A stretch of DNA of 64,000 nt from the NCBI RefSeq assembly GCF_001746835.1, contig NZ_CP016094.1, positions 1,488,001 through 1,552,000 of the forward strand, given 5' to 3'. Below, piece after piece: positions 39,306 through 47,919 of this stretch; positions within the stretch are counted from its first letter, which is position 1; every line of letters starts with the position of its first letter. This DNA is from Lacunisphaera limnophila. GTDB lineage: Bacteria > Verrucomicrobiota > Verrucomicrobiia > Opitutales > Opitutaceae. The position numbers and the translations under genes are program-made. The notes below the pieces were generated by a model, which worked only from the letters and a program-made list of their open reading frames with translations, had not been told where the DNA came from and did not search any database.

Positions 39306-40541
39306 ATGAAAAATTCGCTCCGCGGGATCGTCCTCCCGCTTACTTTGGTTGTTACGCTCCTGCCGGCCAACCTGGCCGCCGCGGACCAGACCTACGCCGT
39401 CACCCTCGACCAGCCGGTTCACGGACGATTCTCGGTGGACCCGGCCCTGCCGGCGGACGGCCGCTATCCCGCGGGCACCGTGGTCACCATCACCACGCAG
39501 CCGGATACCGGGTACACGCTCGATGCCGGCTATTACTCGGTGCCCGGCCGCTGGGGGGCGATGTATCACGAGTCCCCGACGCCGGTCTTCAGCGTGGTGA
39601 TCGACCAGGACAAGCACCTCGGCGCCTCGTTCATCGAGGCGGCAGCGGTGGCGCATGTCACGGTGCGCGACAACATCGTCTACGCCCAACCGGGCAAGAA
39701 ACCGCTCAAGTATGACGTGTTCTCGCCTGTGGGGGCGAAGAACCGGCCGATCATCGTCATCATCCATGGCGGCGGCTGGACGACCAACGACGAGGACGTC
39801 ATGCGCGGCCTGGCGCGCGAACTCACGCGCGGCGGGCAGTTCGTCGTGGCTAGCATCGACTACCGCTGGGCGGGCAAGGCGGATGGCGATGCCACCGCCA
39901 ACTCGATGGTGAACCTGATCGAGGATTGTTACGGCGCCATCGCCCACATCAGGGAGCATGCGGCCGACTACGGCGGCGACCCGACGAGGATCGGCGTGAC
40001 GGGCGACAGTGCCGGCGGCCACTTGTCGGCGTCGGTTTCCCTGATGGTGGAACGGATCGGCACCCGCGGCTTCGGCCGCGAGCCCGGCGTCTTTGAATTC
40101 AAGCCTACCTATGTGCCGGCCGGGAAGTCCGTGGCTGAGCTGAAGGCGGAGATGCTGGTTGCGATCCGGGCGGCGGCGCCGAGTTACGGCGTGTTCGCCG
40201 GGGCGTGGCTGAAGGCCGACCCCGAGAACCCGGCGGCGGACGCGAGCTGGGACCAGGCGGTCCAGCCCCTCCATGCGATTCCCGCGGCGACCGGGCGCGC
40301 CGTGCCGCAATACCTGACCCGGGGCACGCGCGATCCGCTGATCACGGACGCGATGGTCACGGAGTTCATGGACGCGCTGGTGAAGGCCGGGCAGCGGGTG
40401 CAGTACGTGCAGGTCGGCGGGGCGGAACACGCCTTCTTCGACTGGAAACCCGATGCGAAGACAAAGGCCACCTTCGCCGAACACGGCGTCTATTACGCCG
40501 CGGAAATGAAGGCGTTCTTCGCGAGCGTGCTGCAGCCGTAA
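39306..40541 (+). CDS. secreted alpha/beta hydrolase (HSL-type esterase) with an N-terminal beta domain
   Basis: A 411-residue protein, the only plus-strand gene in the right half. Signal peptide about 1-26, then an unusual 27-112 region (DQPVHGRFSVDPALPADGRY, VVTITTQPDTGY) resembling InlB B-repeat/Listeria-Bacteroides-type modules. The catalytic domain has oxyanion motif HGGGW (154-158) and nucleophile Ser235 in GDSAGG. The late His is probably in GGAEHAFFDW. It probably hydrolyses acetyl or feruloyl esters. It is divergent from GH97 with motif 2 between. Confidence 0.85.
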   Translation: MKNSLRGIVLPLTLVVTLLPANLAAADQTYAVTLDQPVHGRFSVDPALPADGRYPAGTVVTITTQPDTGYTLDAGYYSVPGRWGAMYHESPTPVFSVVIDQDKHLGASFIEAAAVAHVTVRDNIVYAQPGKKPLKYDVFSPVGAKNRPIIVIIHGGGWTTNDEDVMRGLARELTRGGQFVVASIDYRWAGKADGDATANSMVNLIEDCYGAIAHIREHAADYGGDPTRIGVTGDSAGGHLSASVSLMVERIGTRGFGREPGVFEFKPTYVPAGKSVAELKAEMLVAIRAAAPSYGVFAGAWLKADPENPAADASWDQAVQPLHAIPAATGRAVPQYLTRGTRDPLITDAMVTEFMDALVKAGQRVQYVQVGGAEHAFFDWKPDAKTKATFAEHGVYYAAEMKAFFASVLQP

Positions 40542-40560
40542 GGCATGCCGCGCTGCCAAA

Positions 40561-40590
40561 AACCAGCCCGCGCGAAGCGCGGGCTCCACC
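40561..40590. repeat. 3'-end hairpin repeat, family 2 (copy 3)
   Basis: AGCCCGCGC - GAA - GCGCGGGCT then CCACC in the convergent gap between the plus-strand esterase and the GH3 gene. Perfect 9-pair stem; could terminate either side. Confidence 0.6.
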
Positions 40591-40638
40591 GGGCGGCGTT
40601 GACGGGAATTCCTGCCCGGCGAACGCGGCCCGGCGGGT

Positions 40639-43347
40639 TCAGAGCTTCACGGTGATGGTCTGGGTTAGGTCGGCGGAGGAGGCGCCGGCTGCGAGGGTCC
40701 AGTCGCCGGCCGGGACTGCGTAGTCCTTGGCGGCCACATCCCAGCGCCGGAGGGCGATGGCGGGGACCGTGACGGTGACGGTGCGCTTCTCGCCGGCCTT
40801 GAGCTGGACGCGGGTGAAGCCGCAGAGGGCGCGGATTTCCTGCGGGGCGGAGGCGGCGGGCGGCGTGGCGTAGAGCTGCACGACGTCGGCCCCGTCGCGG
40901 GTGCCGGTGTTGGTGACGTCGAGCGTGACGGTGAGCGCGCCCTCGGCGGCGGGCGTCACGCGGAGGTTGGCGTAGGAGAAGGTCGTGTAGCTGAGGCCGT
41001 GGCCGAAGGCGTAGAGCGGCTTCCCGGTAAAGTAGCGGTAAGTCCGGTTCTTCATCGAGTAGTCGGAGAAATCCGGCAGGTCCGCCGTGGACCGGTAGAA
41101 GGTCACGGGCAGGTGACCCGAGGGATTGACGAGGCCGAAGAGGACCTCCGCCACGGCCCGGCCGCCGCTCTGCCCGGGATACCAGGCCTGCACAATCGCC
41201 GGCAGGTTTTCGTCCTGCCAGGTGAGCGCCATGGCCGAGCCGCTGCAGTTGACCAGGACGACGGGCTTGCCCGTGGCGTGGAGGGCGCGGATGAGGTCCT
41301 CCTGCTCGGGCGGCAGCTCGATGGCGTCGCGGTCGAAGCTTTCCCCTTCCTGCGCCGCCGTGATGCCGCCCACGTAGACGATCACGTCGGCCTGCGCCGC
41401 CTGCTCCAGGGCCTCGGCCTTGAGCTCGGCGACCGAGCGCGTCGGCGTGTTGTCCTGTCCGCTCCACGGCGCGGTGGCCGTTTTGGATGTGATCGGGCTG
41501 CCCACGGCATGGGTGACCTTGAAGTCCTTGCTGGCCACGGCGCGGATGCCATCGAGGATGGAAACCGCGCGCGTGGGGGTGCCGTGGTAGTTGCCCTCGA
41601 GCATCGACTTGGAGGCGGCGTTGGGCCCGATGACGGCGAGCTGCTTCAGCTTCGCGCGGTCCAGCGGGAGCACGCCGGTGTTCTTCAGCAGCACGATCGA
41701 CTGCCGGGCCAGCTCCAGCGCCACCTCGTCGTGCGCCGGGAGTTCGTTGTCGAGGAGCGTGTACTTCGAGAACGGCACGAGCTCCGGCGGATCGAAGAGG
41801 CCGAGGCGGAAGCGGGTCCACAGGGTGTGGTAGAGCGCGACGTCGATTTCCTTTTCGGTGATCAGGCCCTGCTGCACGGCGCGCACGAGGGCGTTGTAGT
41901 CGCCGCCGCAGCAGAGGTTGGTGCCGGCCTTGACCGCGAGCGCGGCGGCCTCCTCGGCGGTCTTCACGTAGGCGTGCTGTTTCTCGCCGTAGATGTCGCG
42001 GATGGCATCGCAATCGGACACCACGTAGCCCGTGAAGCCCCAGCGCTGGCGCAGCACGCCGGTGAGGAGGGCGGCGTCGGCGCTGACCGGCACGCCGTTG
42101 ATGGCGTTGTAGGCGCTCATCACGCCGCCGACCTGGGCCTCGCGCACGAGGCGCTCGAACTGCGGCAGGTAGGTGTCGTAGAGGTCGCGCTCGTTGACCA
42201 CCGCGTTGAAACGATGCCGGGAAGGCTCGGGGCCGCTGTGGACGGCGAAGTGCTTCGCGCAGGCCATCGCGAGCATATAGTTCGGATCGTCGCCCTGGAT
42301 GCCCTTGACGAACTGGATGCCGATTTCGGCGGTGAGGAACGGATCCTCGCCATACGTCTCCTGCCCGCGCCCCCAGCGGGGATCGCGGAAAATGTTCACG
42401 TTGGGCGTCCAAAACGTCAGGCCCGCCCACCACCGGGAATCGCCCTGGTGCAGGTTGGCGTAGTCGTTGAACTTGGCGCGGCCCTCGATGCCGATCACCC
42501 GGCCCTCCTGGCGAAACAGCTCCGGGTTCCACGACGAGGCGGCCCCGACCGCCTGGGGAAACACGGTGGCGGCCCCGTTGTTGGCGACGCCGTGCAAGGC
42601 CTCGTTCCAGTAGTCGTAGGCGGGCAGGCCGAGGCGGGGGATGCCGGGGGCGGCGTTCTTGAGTTGCGAGACCTTCTCCGCGAGCGCCATGCGCCGGATC
42701 AGATCGTCGGCGCGGGCGCGCAGGGGCTGCGCGGGGTCGCGCCAGATCGCGGGTTCCTTGACCTCGGGCGGGACCATGGCGGCCCGCGAGAAGGCGTCGG
42801 CGAGATCGGAGGCGGCGAAGGCCACGACCTCCGCGCCGGCCTCGTCCTTGATCGTCACCGTGTTGAACTTCGCGTGGCCCTTGGTGGCGGTGAACACCAG
42901 CCGCAGTGGCCCGCGCAGGGCATCGTCGGATTTCTCGACGGTGCCGGTGACGGTGGCCGCCTTGCGCCGGCCGCCGGCGGCCACGAAGAGGTCGAAATCC
43001 TTCGCCAGCACCTGGTCGCCGGCGGTCACGTCGAACACGCGCTCGCCGGCCGCGTTCGCCTGCGTCTCGGAGGCGGCGATCTCGACGGTGTAGCGGCCGG
43101 CGGGGAGGTTGGCGATGGCCACGGTGAACTGCGGACCGTTGATATCCTCCCGATAGGCTGCGGGACCCGGCATCGGGGGCCCGGGGGGTTCCTTGCGGTG
43201 GGTGAAGTCACCGGTGACAGTGACCTTGCCGCCGCAGGTGGTGCAGGCCTCGTCGGCGGCGAAGGCCGCGGTGGCGGCCAGAAACAGGCCGGCGAGGAGC
43301 AGGCGCAACGAGCGGGTGCAGGTGGGCAGGACGGCGGACGATTTCAT
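40639..43347 (-). CDS. GH3 beta-xylosidase/beta-glucosidase with an N-terminal malectin-like domain
   Basis: A 902-residue secreted enzyme. Signal peptide about 1-31, then a carbohydrate-binding malectin-like region (about 60-190), then the GH3 domain starting at PLRARADDLIRRMALAEKVS. DPRWGRGQETYGEDP, ACAKHFAVH and the nucleophile Asp445 in YVVSDCDA are present. A C-terminal alpha/beta sandwich and fibronectin-III-like domain complete it. WNEALHGVA and the overall pattern favour bacterial beta-xylosidases. It would release xylose from xylo-oligosaccharides made accessible by the neighbouring esterases and GH43 enzymes. Confidence 0.9.
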   Translation of the reverse strand: MKSSAVLPTCTRSLRLLLAGLFLAATAAFAADEACTTCGGKVTVTGDFTHRKEPPGPPMPGPAAYREDINGPQFTVAIANLPAGRYTVEIAASETQANAAGERVFDVTAGDQVLAKDFDLFVAAGGRRKAATVTGTVEKSDDALRGPLRLVFTATKGHAKFNTVTIKDEAGAEVVAFAASDLADAFSRAAMVPPEVKEPAIWRDPAQPLRARADDLIRRMALAEKVSQLKNAAPGIPRLGLPAYDYWNEALHGVANNGAATVFPQAVGAASSWNPELFRQEGRVIGIEGRAKFNDYANLHQGDSRWWAGLTFWTPNVNIFRDPRWGRGQETYGEDPFLTAEIGIQFVKGIQGDDPNYMLAMACAKHFAVHSGPEPSRHRFNAVVNERDLYDTYLPQFERLVREAQVGGVMSAYNAINGVPVSADAALLTGVLRQRWGFTGYVVSDCDAIRDIYGEKQHAYVKTAEEAAALAVKAGTNLCCGGDYNALVRAVQQGLITEKEIDVALYHTLWTRFRLGLFDPPELVPFSKYTLLDNELPAHDEVALELARQSIVLLKNTGVLPLDRAKLKQLAVIGPNAASKSMLEGNYHGTPTRAVSILDGIRAVASKDFKVTHAVGSPITSKTATAPWSGQDNTPTRSVAELKAEALEQAAQADVIVYVGGITAAQEGESFDRDAIELPPEQEDLIRALHATGKPVVLVNCSGSAMALTWQDENLPAIVQAWYPGQSGGRAVAEVLFGLVNPSGHLPVTFYRSTADLPDFSDYSMKNRTYRYFTGKPLYAFGHGLSYTTFSYANLRVTPAAEGALTVTLDVTNTGTRDGADVVQLYATPPAASAPQEIRALCGFTRVQLKAGEKRTVTVTVPAIALRRWDVAAKDYAVPAGDWTLAAGASSADLTQTITVKL

Positions 43348-43396
43348 GGTAGGGGCAACGGGGGCGGGGAGAATGGGGCCGGAGAGCGGGCGGGTT

Positions 43397-44509
43397 CTAT
43401 TTCTGATCCAGGTTCACCTGCCAGTGGGCGGCGACGGCGCGGAGTTCGTCGGGGGTGAGAGGGATGACGGCGCCGTGCTTGGGGCGCTCGAAGTTCGTGC
43501 CTTTCATCACGCCCTCGTTGAAGCGGCCGAGGTGGTGGAAGGTCACGAAGTCCTCGGTCTCGCTGAAACCCATGTTGTTGGGCCGCGCGCCGTAGACGTC
43601 GTACATGAGCACGTAGGTGGAGGTGCCGGTCCGCCGGAAGATGTTGGGCGCCTCGGTGTTCACGGTCTCGGGGTCGATGCGCTGCGGCACCACGGTGTAG
43701 CCGTCGGCCAGCCGGGGGGAAGAGGCGTAGCGGATCTTGGCATCCGCGACGTAGAACATGTGCCAGGTGCCGTCCACGAGCGTGAGGTCGGCGTCGATGC
43801 CGCCGATCTCGGGAATTTTCTTGGGCACGGTCTCGAGCTTGGTGAAGGCCTCATCGGCGTGGGCCCAGAAGATGTTGGCGTGCTTGTTGGCGTAGCGGAT
43901 CGTGAAATACACGACCATTTTGCCGGCGACCGGGTCCCAGGTCGTCTGCGGCGCCCAGGAGCAGTCGATGTCGCCGAGTTCGGGGAAGGCGAGGTCGACG
44001 CGGAAATTGGCGTGCGTCCAGTGGATGAGGTCCCAGGACTTCATGAGCACGAGGGCGCGGTTGTTGCCCCAGCCGTATTTTTCCTCGGGGCGCTGCCAGC
44101 GGGTTGTGCGGTGGCCGGCGCGGTCGCCAAAGATGTGCAGGTCCGTCATCGCGAGGTAGAATGCGCCGTCGGGGCCGCGGGCGATGTGCGGGTCGCGCAC
44201 GCCCTTCTGCTCGGCCAGCGCGGCGCCGTCGAAGACGGGATCGCCGCCGTTGACGTCCGTGAAGGTGTAGCCGTCGCGGCTGATGGCGAAATAGGCGCAG
44301 TGGGTCGGGTCCTTGAAATACACCATGAGGTAACCGCCCATGTCTTGCTCGGAACGCGGGCCGGCGGTGGCGGGTTTCTCGAGGGCCGGCACGATGACGG
44401 TGCCGACTGGCCGGCGCGGGGTGGCGGGTGGGGTCGGAGCCGCCGGCGCCTGGGCGAAGGTGGTGGTCGCGGCGGCGGCGGCGAGGAGGAGGCAGGAGAG
44501 GAGTTTCAT
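43397..44509 (-). CDS. GH43 glycosidase
   Basis: A 370-residue secreted propeller enzyme: signal peptide about 1-19, Pro/Ala-rich linker, then GH43 blades with GVRDPHIARGPDGAFYLAMT (catalytic-region Asp), DCSWAPQTTWDPVAGKMVVY and EIGGIDADLTLVDG; the likely acid Glu is in TVNTEAPNIF. It lies 49 bases upstream of GH3, suggesting joint action on arabinoxylan or xylan. The start is preceded by CCCC. Exact specificity is not readable. Confidence 0.85.
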   Translation of the reverse strand: MKLLSCLLLAAAAATTTFAQAPAAPTPPATPRRPVGTVIVPALEKPATAGPRSEQDMGGYLMVYFKDPTHCAYFAISRDGYTFTDVNGGDPVFDGAALAEQKGVRDPHIARGPDGAFYLAMTDLHIFGDRAGHRTTRWQRPEEKYGWGNNRALVLMKSWDLIHWTHANFRVDLAFPELGDIDCSWAPQTTWDPVAGKMVVYFTIRYANKHANIFWAHADEAFTKLETVPKKIPEIGGIDADLTLVDGTWHMFYVADAKIRYASSPRLADGYTVVPQRIDPETVNTEAPNIFRRTGTSTYVLMYDVYGARPNNMGFSETEDFVTFHHLGRFNEGVMKGTNFERPKHGAVIPLTPDELRAVAAHWQVNLDQK

Positions 44510-44528
44510 GGGGTGCGTTCTTGCGGGC

Positions 44529-44640
44529 TGTAGGGCGGGGTCGCCGAACCCCGCCTTGCTGTGGAGACTGTGCTGCTGGGGAGGCGGGGTTCAGCCGTCG
44601 CCAAGGCTATGGCTGACACGGTCGGCGACCCCGCCCTACA
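44529..44640. repeat. modular inverted repeat, family 1, copy C (extended right arm)
   Basis: The left arm is the full 29 bases starting TGTAGGGCGGGGTCGCCG. The right arm is split: GGCGGGGTTC, then a 30-base insert with its own hairpin (TCAGCC ... GGCTGA), then CGGCGACCCCGCCCTACA. The element ends 6 bases from the carboxylesterase stop codon. Confidence 0.9.
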
Positions 44641-44646
44641 GGAAGA

Positions 44647-46206
44647 CTACTGCGCCCAGGCCGCGCCTTCGGGGGTGCGGCGCCAGGCGAAGTAGGTGTC
44701 GAGTACGGCCAGCGCGTCGGCGCTGGGGACGGGGCCGGGCTGGGCGGTGTCCTTGAAGACCATCACCTGGCGGTCGGTGGCGGTGAACTCCGGCCAGGCC
44801 GGGACGCCGGGGCCGTTGGGGTTGCCGTGCTTGGCGAAGTTCGCCCAGTAGGTGGACACCGTCTCGGAGATCGCGAAGTCCGCGGGGGTAAGCCGGGCGT
44901 CGTTGCGGTCGAGGGTTTGGAAGACATAGGGCACATCCACGCCGTGCGGCATGCCGTGGTCGGCCTCGGGCGAGTCGGCCGGGCGTTTCGCGTGCTGGTC
45001 GAAGTAATAGAAGAACACCTTGGACTTGCCGGTCTTAACCTGCAGGTTCGCCCAGGACCAGGTCTGCCAGCCGAAGGCGGCGTCGCGCATCAGGTCGCGC
45101 GCGGTCTTCGGGACGGTGCTTTCCCCGGCGGGGTAGGCGGCGAGGAGTTTTTCGGCGAAGGGGCCGTAGCGCTTCTCGGTGTTGGCGCGGTATTCGGCGG
45201 GCGTCTTCTCGCGCGAGAAGCTCAGACCCTCGTCGGAGTTATAGCCGACGAGGATGGCCACGTCGTTGTACCGGCCGGCCTGGTAGAGCTTGTGCTGGTC
45301 GTCGGGAATGATGTGGCCGTCGACGATGGGCCAGGCGGCGCCGCTGCCCCAGCCGGCGGGGAGTTTGCCGGGCGCGACCTGACGGAGTTCGGCGAGGGTG
45401 GCGGCGCCGGCTTTCTGGGCGTAGGCGACGCCGGAGGCCTCGGCCATGGCGAGGGTGCGCATGTTTTCACCCGGGTAGGTGGTGGGACGCGTGGGGCCGA
45501 AGGAACCGCCGCTCTGGGAGATAGCGCCTTGAAAGAGCCCCTTCGCCTGCGGCGAGGCGCAGAGCATGCTGACGGCGATGCCGCCGGCGGATTCACCGAA
45601 GATCGTGACCTGGTCCGGGTCGCCGCCGAAGGCCGCGATGTTGGCCTTCACCCACTGCAGGCCGGCGATTTGGTCCATCAGGCCGTAGTTGCCGGAGGCG
45701 CCGTGGCCGGACTCGGCGGTGAGTTCGGGGTGGGCGAGAAAGCCGAGCGGGCCGACGCGGTAGTTGATCGTGACGAGGACGACACCCTTGCGCGCGAGGT
45801 GCTCGCCGTTGTGCGTGGGATTGTTGTTCCCGCCGAAGGAGAAGCCGCCGCCGTAGATCCAAACGAGCACGGGGATCTTGTCGCCGGGGGATTTGGCCGG
45901 GGTCCAGACGTTGAGGTAGAGGCAGTCCTCGCTCACGCCGTTCGTGCCGTCGCCCTGATAGGGATCGGGACCGAACTTGTCGGCGGCGCGCACGCCGTCC
46001 CATTTCGCGGCGGGCTGCGGGGCGCGCCAGCGGAGGTCGCCCACCGGCGGGGCGGCAAAGGGGATGCCCTTGTAGACGGCGAGGTCCTTTTCGGCGACGC
46101 CTTGCACGAGACCGGTGGCGGTCATGACCGGTGCGGGGGCTTGGGCCAGGCCGGGGACGGTGGCACCGAGGGTGAGGAGGGAAGCGAGACAGAGGGCGGA
46201 TTTCAT
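44647..46206 (-). CDS. carboxylesterase type B (para-nitrobenzyl esterase family)
   Basis: A 519-residue secreted esterase: signal peptide about 1-22, type-B signature EDCLYLNVW (93-101), oxyanion YGGGFSFGG, and nucleophile Ser206 in TIFGESAGG. Triad acid is near NSDEG and His near ADHGMPHG. Members hydrolyse feruloyl, acetyl or other esters; the context suggests plant cell-wall esters. ATG 46206 is preceded by CTCCC; longer readings run into the upstream esterase gene. It follows the CE1-like gene by 25 bases. Confidence 0.9.
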   Translation of the reverse strand: MKSALCLASLLTLGATVPGLAQAPAPVMTATGLVQGVAEKDLAVYKGIPFAAPPVGDLRWRAPQPAAKWDGVRAADKFGPDPYQGDGTNGVSEDCLYLNVWTPAKSPGDKIPVLVWIYGGGFSFGGNNNPTHNGEHLARKGVVLVTINYRVGPLGFLAHPELTAESGHGASGNYGLMDQIAGLQWVKANIAAFGGDPDQVTIFGESAGGIAVSMLCASPQAKGLFQGAISQSGGSFGPTRPTTYPGENMRTLAMAEASGVAYAQKAGAATLAELRQVAPGKLPAGWGSGAAWPIVDGHIIPDDQHKLYQAGRYNDVAILVGYNSDEGLSFSREKTPAEYRANTEKRYGPFAEKLLAAYPAGESTVPKTARDLMRDAAFGWQTWSWANLQVKTGKSKVFFYYFDQHAKRPADSPEADHGMPHGVDVPYVFQTLDRNDARLTPADFAISETVSTYWANFAKHGNPNGPGVPAWPEFTATDRQVMVFKDTAQPGPVPSADALAVLDTYFAWRRTPEGAAWAQ

Positions 46207-46231
46207 GGGAGAGGAGCGGGACCGGCGGGGG

Positions 46232-47416
46232 TTATTCTTTCCGCCACAGCTTCGGCAGGAAGCGTTCGTGCAGGAGGTGGCGCCAGGTGGCCCAGTCGTG
46301 GCCGCCGTGGCCGCCGACATAGTACTCGTGCTGGATGCCATGTTTCACCAGCGCCTGGCGCAGGGCCTCGGAGCGTTCGCCCAGGCGGCCGGTGGATTCC
46401 AGGGCGCCGAGGCCGACGAAGAGATAGTCGATCTTGGTGTTCACCGCCGGGTCGTTGAGGAAGGTGGCGAGCGTGCGCTCGCTATCGGGGTCGCCGGCGC
46501 TGAGCACGCCGAAGTTGGCAAAGAGGTCGAGCGAGTTGAAGCCGGCGTACATGGTGTGGCGGCCGCCCATGGAGAGGCCGGAGAGGGCGCGGCCCCGCGG
46601 ATCGCGGCGGACGGAGTACTCGCGCTCGACGAGCGGGAGCACGTGCTGGCGGAGTTCGGCTTCGAATTTCTTGAAAGTGAGCTCGGCGTGCTGCGGGTGG
46701 TTGCGGTGAACGACCTGGTTGTTGGGGATGACGATGACCATCGGGACCGCCTTTCCCTCGGCGAGGAGGTTGTCCATGATGAAGTTAACGCGGCCATCGT
46801 GGATCCAGTTGTGCGGGAGTTCGCCGCTGCCGCCGACGAGGTAGAGGACGGGGTAGGTCTTCGTGCGGTCGTAGCCCGGCGGGGTGTAGACGTAGAGGTC
46901 GCGCTCACCCTGGGTGACATCGGAGTGGTAGATGTGGCGGGTGATGCTGCCGTGCGGGACGGGGCGTGCGTCGTAGTAGGCCGGACCGTCGCCGTGGACG
47001 ATGAGCTGGCTGTAGGGCGGCATGCCGGTGAAGGCGGCCTGGGTGTTGCTGGGATCGGCGACCTGCACGCCGTCGATGCGGATGAGGTAGGCGTAGATGT
47101 CGGGGCGGAGCGGGCCCATGGTGAGCGTCCAGATGCCGTCCGCCCCCTTTGCGAAGGGTAGCGTCTCGCCCCAGTTCCGCCCGACGGCGGCGAGCACCGC
47201 GCCGTTGAGCTCGACCTTTTCCGCCTCAGGCGCCTTCACGCGGAAGGTGACGGTGCGGTCGGCGTGGACCTCGGGGGAATTGAGCGGCGCGCTGAACGGG
47301 ATAAGGTTCTCCGTGTTCTGCTGCGGGTTGTAGTCGAGGTTGACGTTCGCCTGCTGCGCCCGGGTGAGGAGGGGGAGCAGGAGACAGCCAACGGCCAGGA
47401 GGAAACGGGGGCGCAT
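46232..47416 (-). CDS. CE1-like esterase with an N-terminal E-set/CBM48-like domain
   Basis: A 394-residue secreted enzyme: signal peptide about 1-20, then an Ig-like E-set domain (about 38-130: VTFRVKAPEAEKVELNG, WTLTMGPLRPDIYAY) typical of feruloyl esterases. The catalytic domain has YTPPGYD, VLYLVGGSGE and nucleophile Ser282 in SGLSMGG; GGHGGHDWATWR holds the His. The pattern resembles bacterial feruloyl esterases acting on arabinoxylan. It heads a two- to four-gene minus-strand run; motif 2 lies 113 bases upstream. Confidence 0.88.
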   Translation of the reverse strand: MRPRFLLAVGCLLLPLLTRAQQANVNLDYNPQQNTENLIPFSAPLNSPEVHADRTVTFRVKAPEAEKVELNGAVLAAVGRNWGETLPFAKGADGIWTLTMGPLRPDIYAYLIRIDGVQVADPSNTQAAFTGMPPYSQLIVHGDGPAYYDARPVPHGSITRHIYHSDVTQGERDLYVYTPPGYDRTKTYPVLYLVGGSGELPHNWIHDGRVNFIMDNLLAEGKAVPMVIVIPNNQVVHRNHPQHAELTFKKFEAELRQHVLPLVEREYSVRRDPRGRALSGLSMGGRHTMYAGFNSLDLFANFGVLSAGDPDSERTLATFLNDPAVNTKIDYLFVGLGALESTGRLGERSEALRQALVKHGIQHEYYVGGHGGHDWATWRHLLHERFLPKLWRKE

Positions 47417-47528
47417 GCAGCGGCGGGGGTGGGGGTTAGGGCCGCCGGATCGGGGACAATCCGGCGGTGGGTATCGCGGGTTGAAATGTCTAGGGAAAGC
47501 GGAGCCGCGCGGCCACGGGCCCGCCATG

Positions 47529-47540
47529 TTACCGTCCAGT
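47529..47540 (+). promoter_or_regulatory. candidate operator, motif 2 (TTACCGTCCAGT)
   Basis: TTACCGTCCAGT sits in the 134-base gap before the CE1 gene at 46232-47416 and is identical over 12 bases to the site at 51589. CGCCA and TGGCG flank it symmetrically. Confidence 0.5.
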
Positions 47541-47550
47541 GGCGCGGGGC

Positions 47551-47883
47551 TCAGCCCGGGACTGCGGGGATCGGGATGCGCAGGTCGGGTTCGTCGTGTT
47601 CAAAATTGATCCGCAGGCTGCCGGCCACCTCGGTGCCGGCGGGGGCGGCGGCCGCGGCCAATTCCTCGGGCGAGGGGGGCGGCAGGTGGACGCCGATCGT
47701 TGCGAGGGACTGCCGGAGACGGGCGAACCCGGCCGGCGGGAGTTCCAGCGTGAAGCAGACGGCCAGGTTCGAGAACTGGTTGTAGTCGAGCACGTGACCG
47801 CCCGCGGCGACGATGGCATCGGACGCGGCGGAGGTCGCGGCGTGTCGGGGTTCGCGGGTTCGTCCCTCGAGGCGAATGATCAT
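47551..47883 (-). CDS. small conserved-looking hypothetical protein
   Basis: A 110-residue protein with no signal peptide and no catalytic motif I recognise. MIIRLEGRTREPRHA, GHVLDYNQFSNLAVCFTLELP and RINFEHDEPDLRIPIP look like a compact alpha/beta domain; I have an impression of similar ~100-residue proteins in other bacteria but cannot name the family. Codon usage and the CCC-ATG start fit a real gene. It lies 36 bases after an alpha/beta hydrolase on the same strand. A role in polysaccharide use is not implied. Confidence 0.6.
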   Translation of the reverse strand: MIIRLEGRTREPRHAATSAASDAIVAAGGHVLDYNQFSNLAVCFTLELPPAGFARLRQSLATIGVHLPPPSPEELAAAAAPAGTEVAGSLRINFEHDEPDLRIPIPAVPG

Positions 47884-47919
47884 GGGCGCAGGTCGGTGCG
47901 GCGGATCCGGGTGGGCGGA

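Noticed and set aside
37062-40589. Open frames of over 1100 codons on both strands spanning GH97 and the divergent esterase
   Set aside because: Only the GH97 (37095-39029, minus) and esterase (39306-40541, plus) parts show signal peptides and family motifs; the rest lacks stops by base composition.
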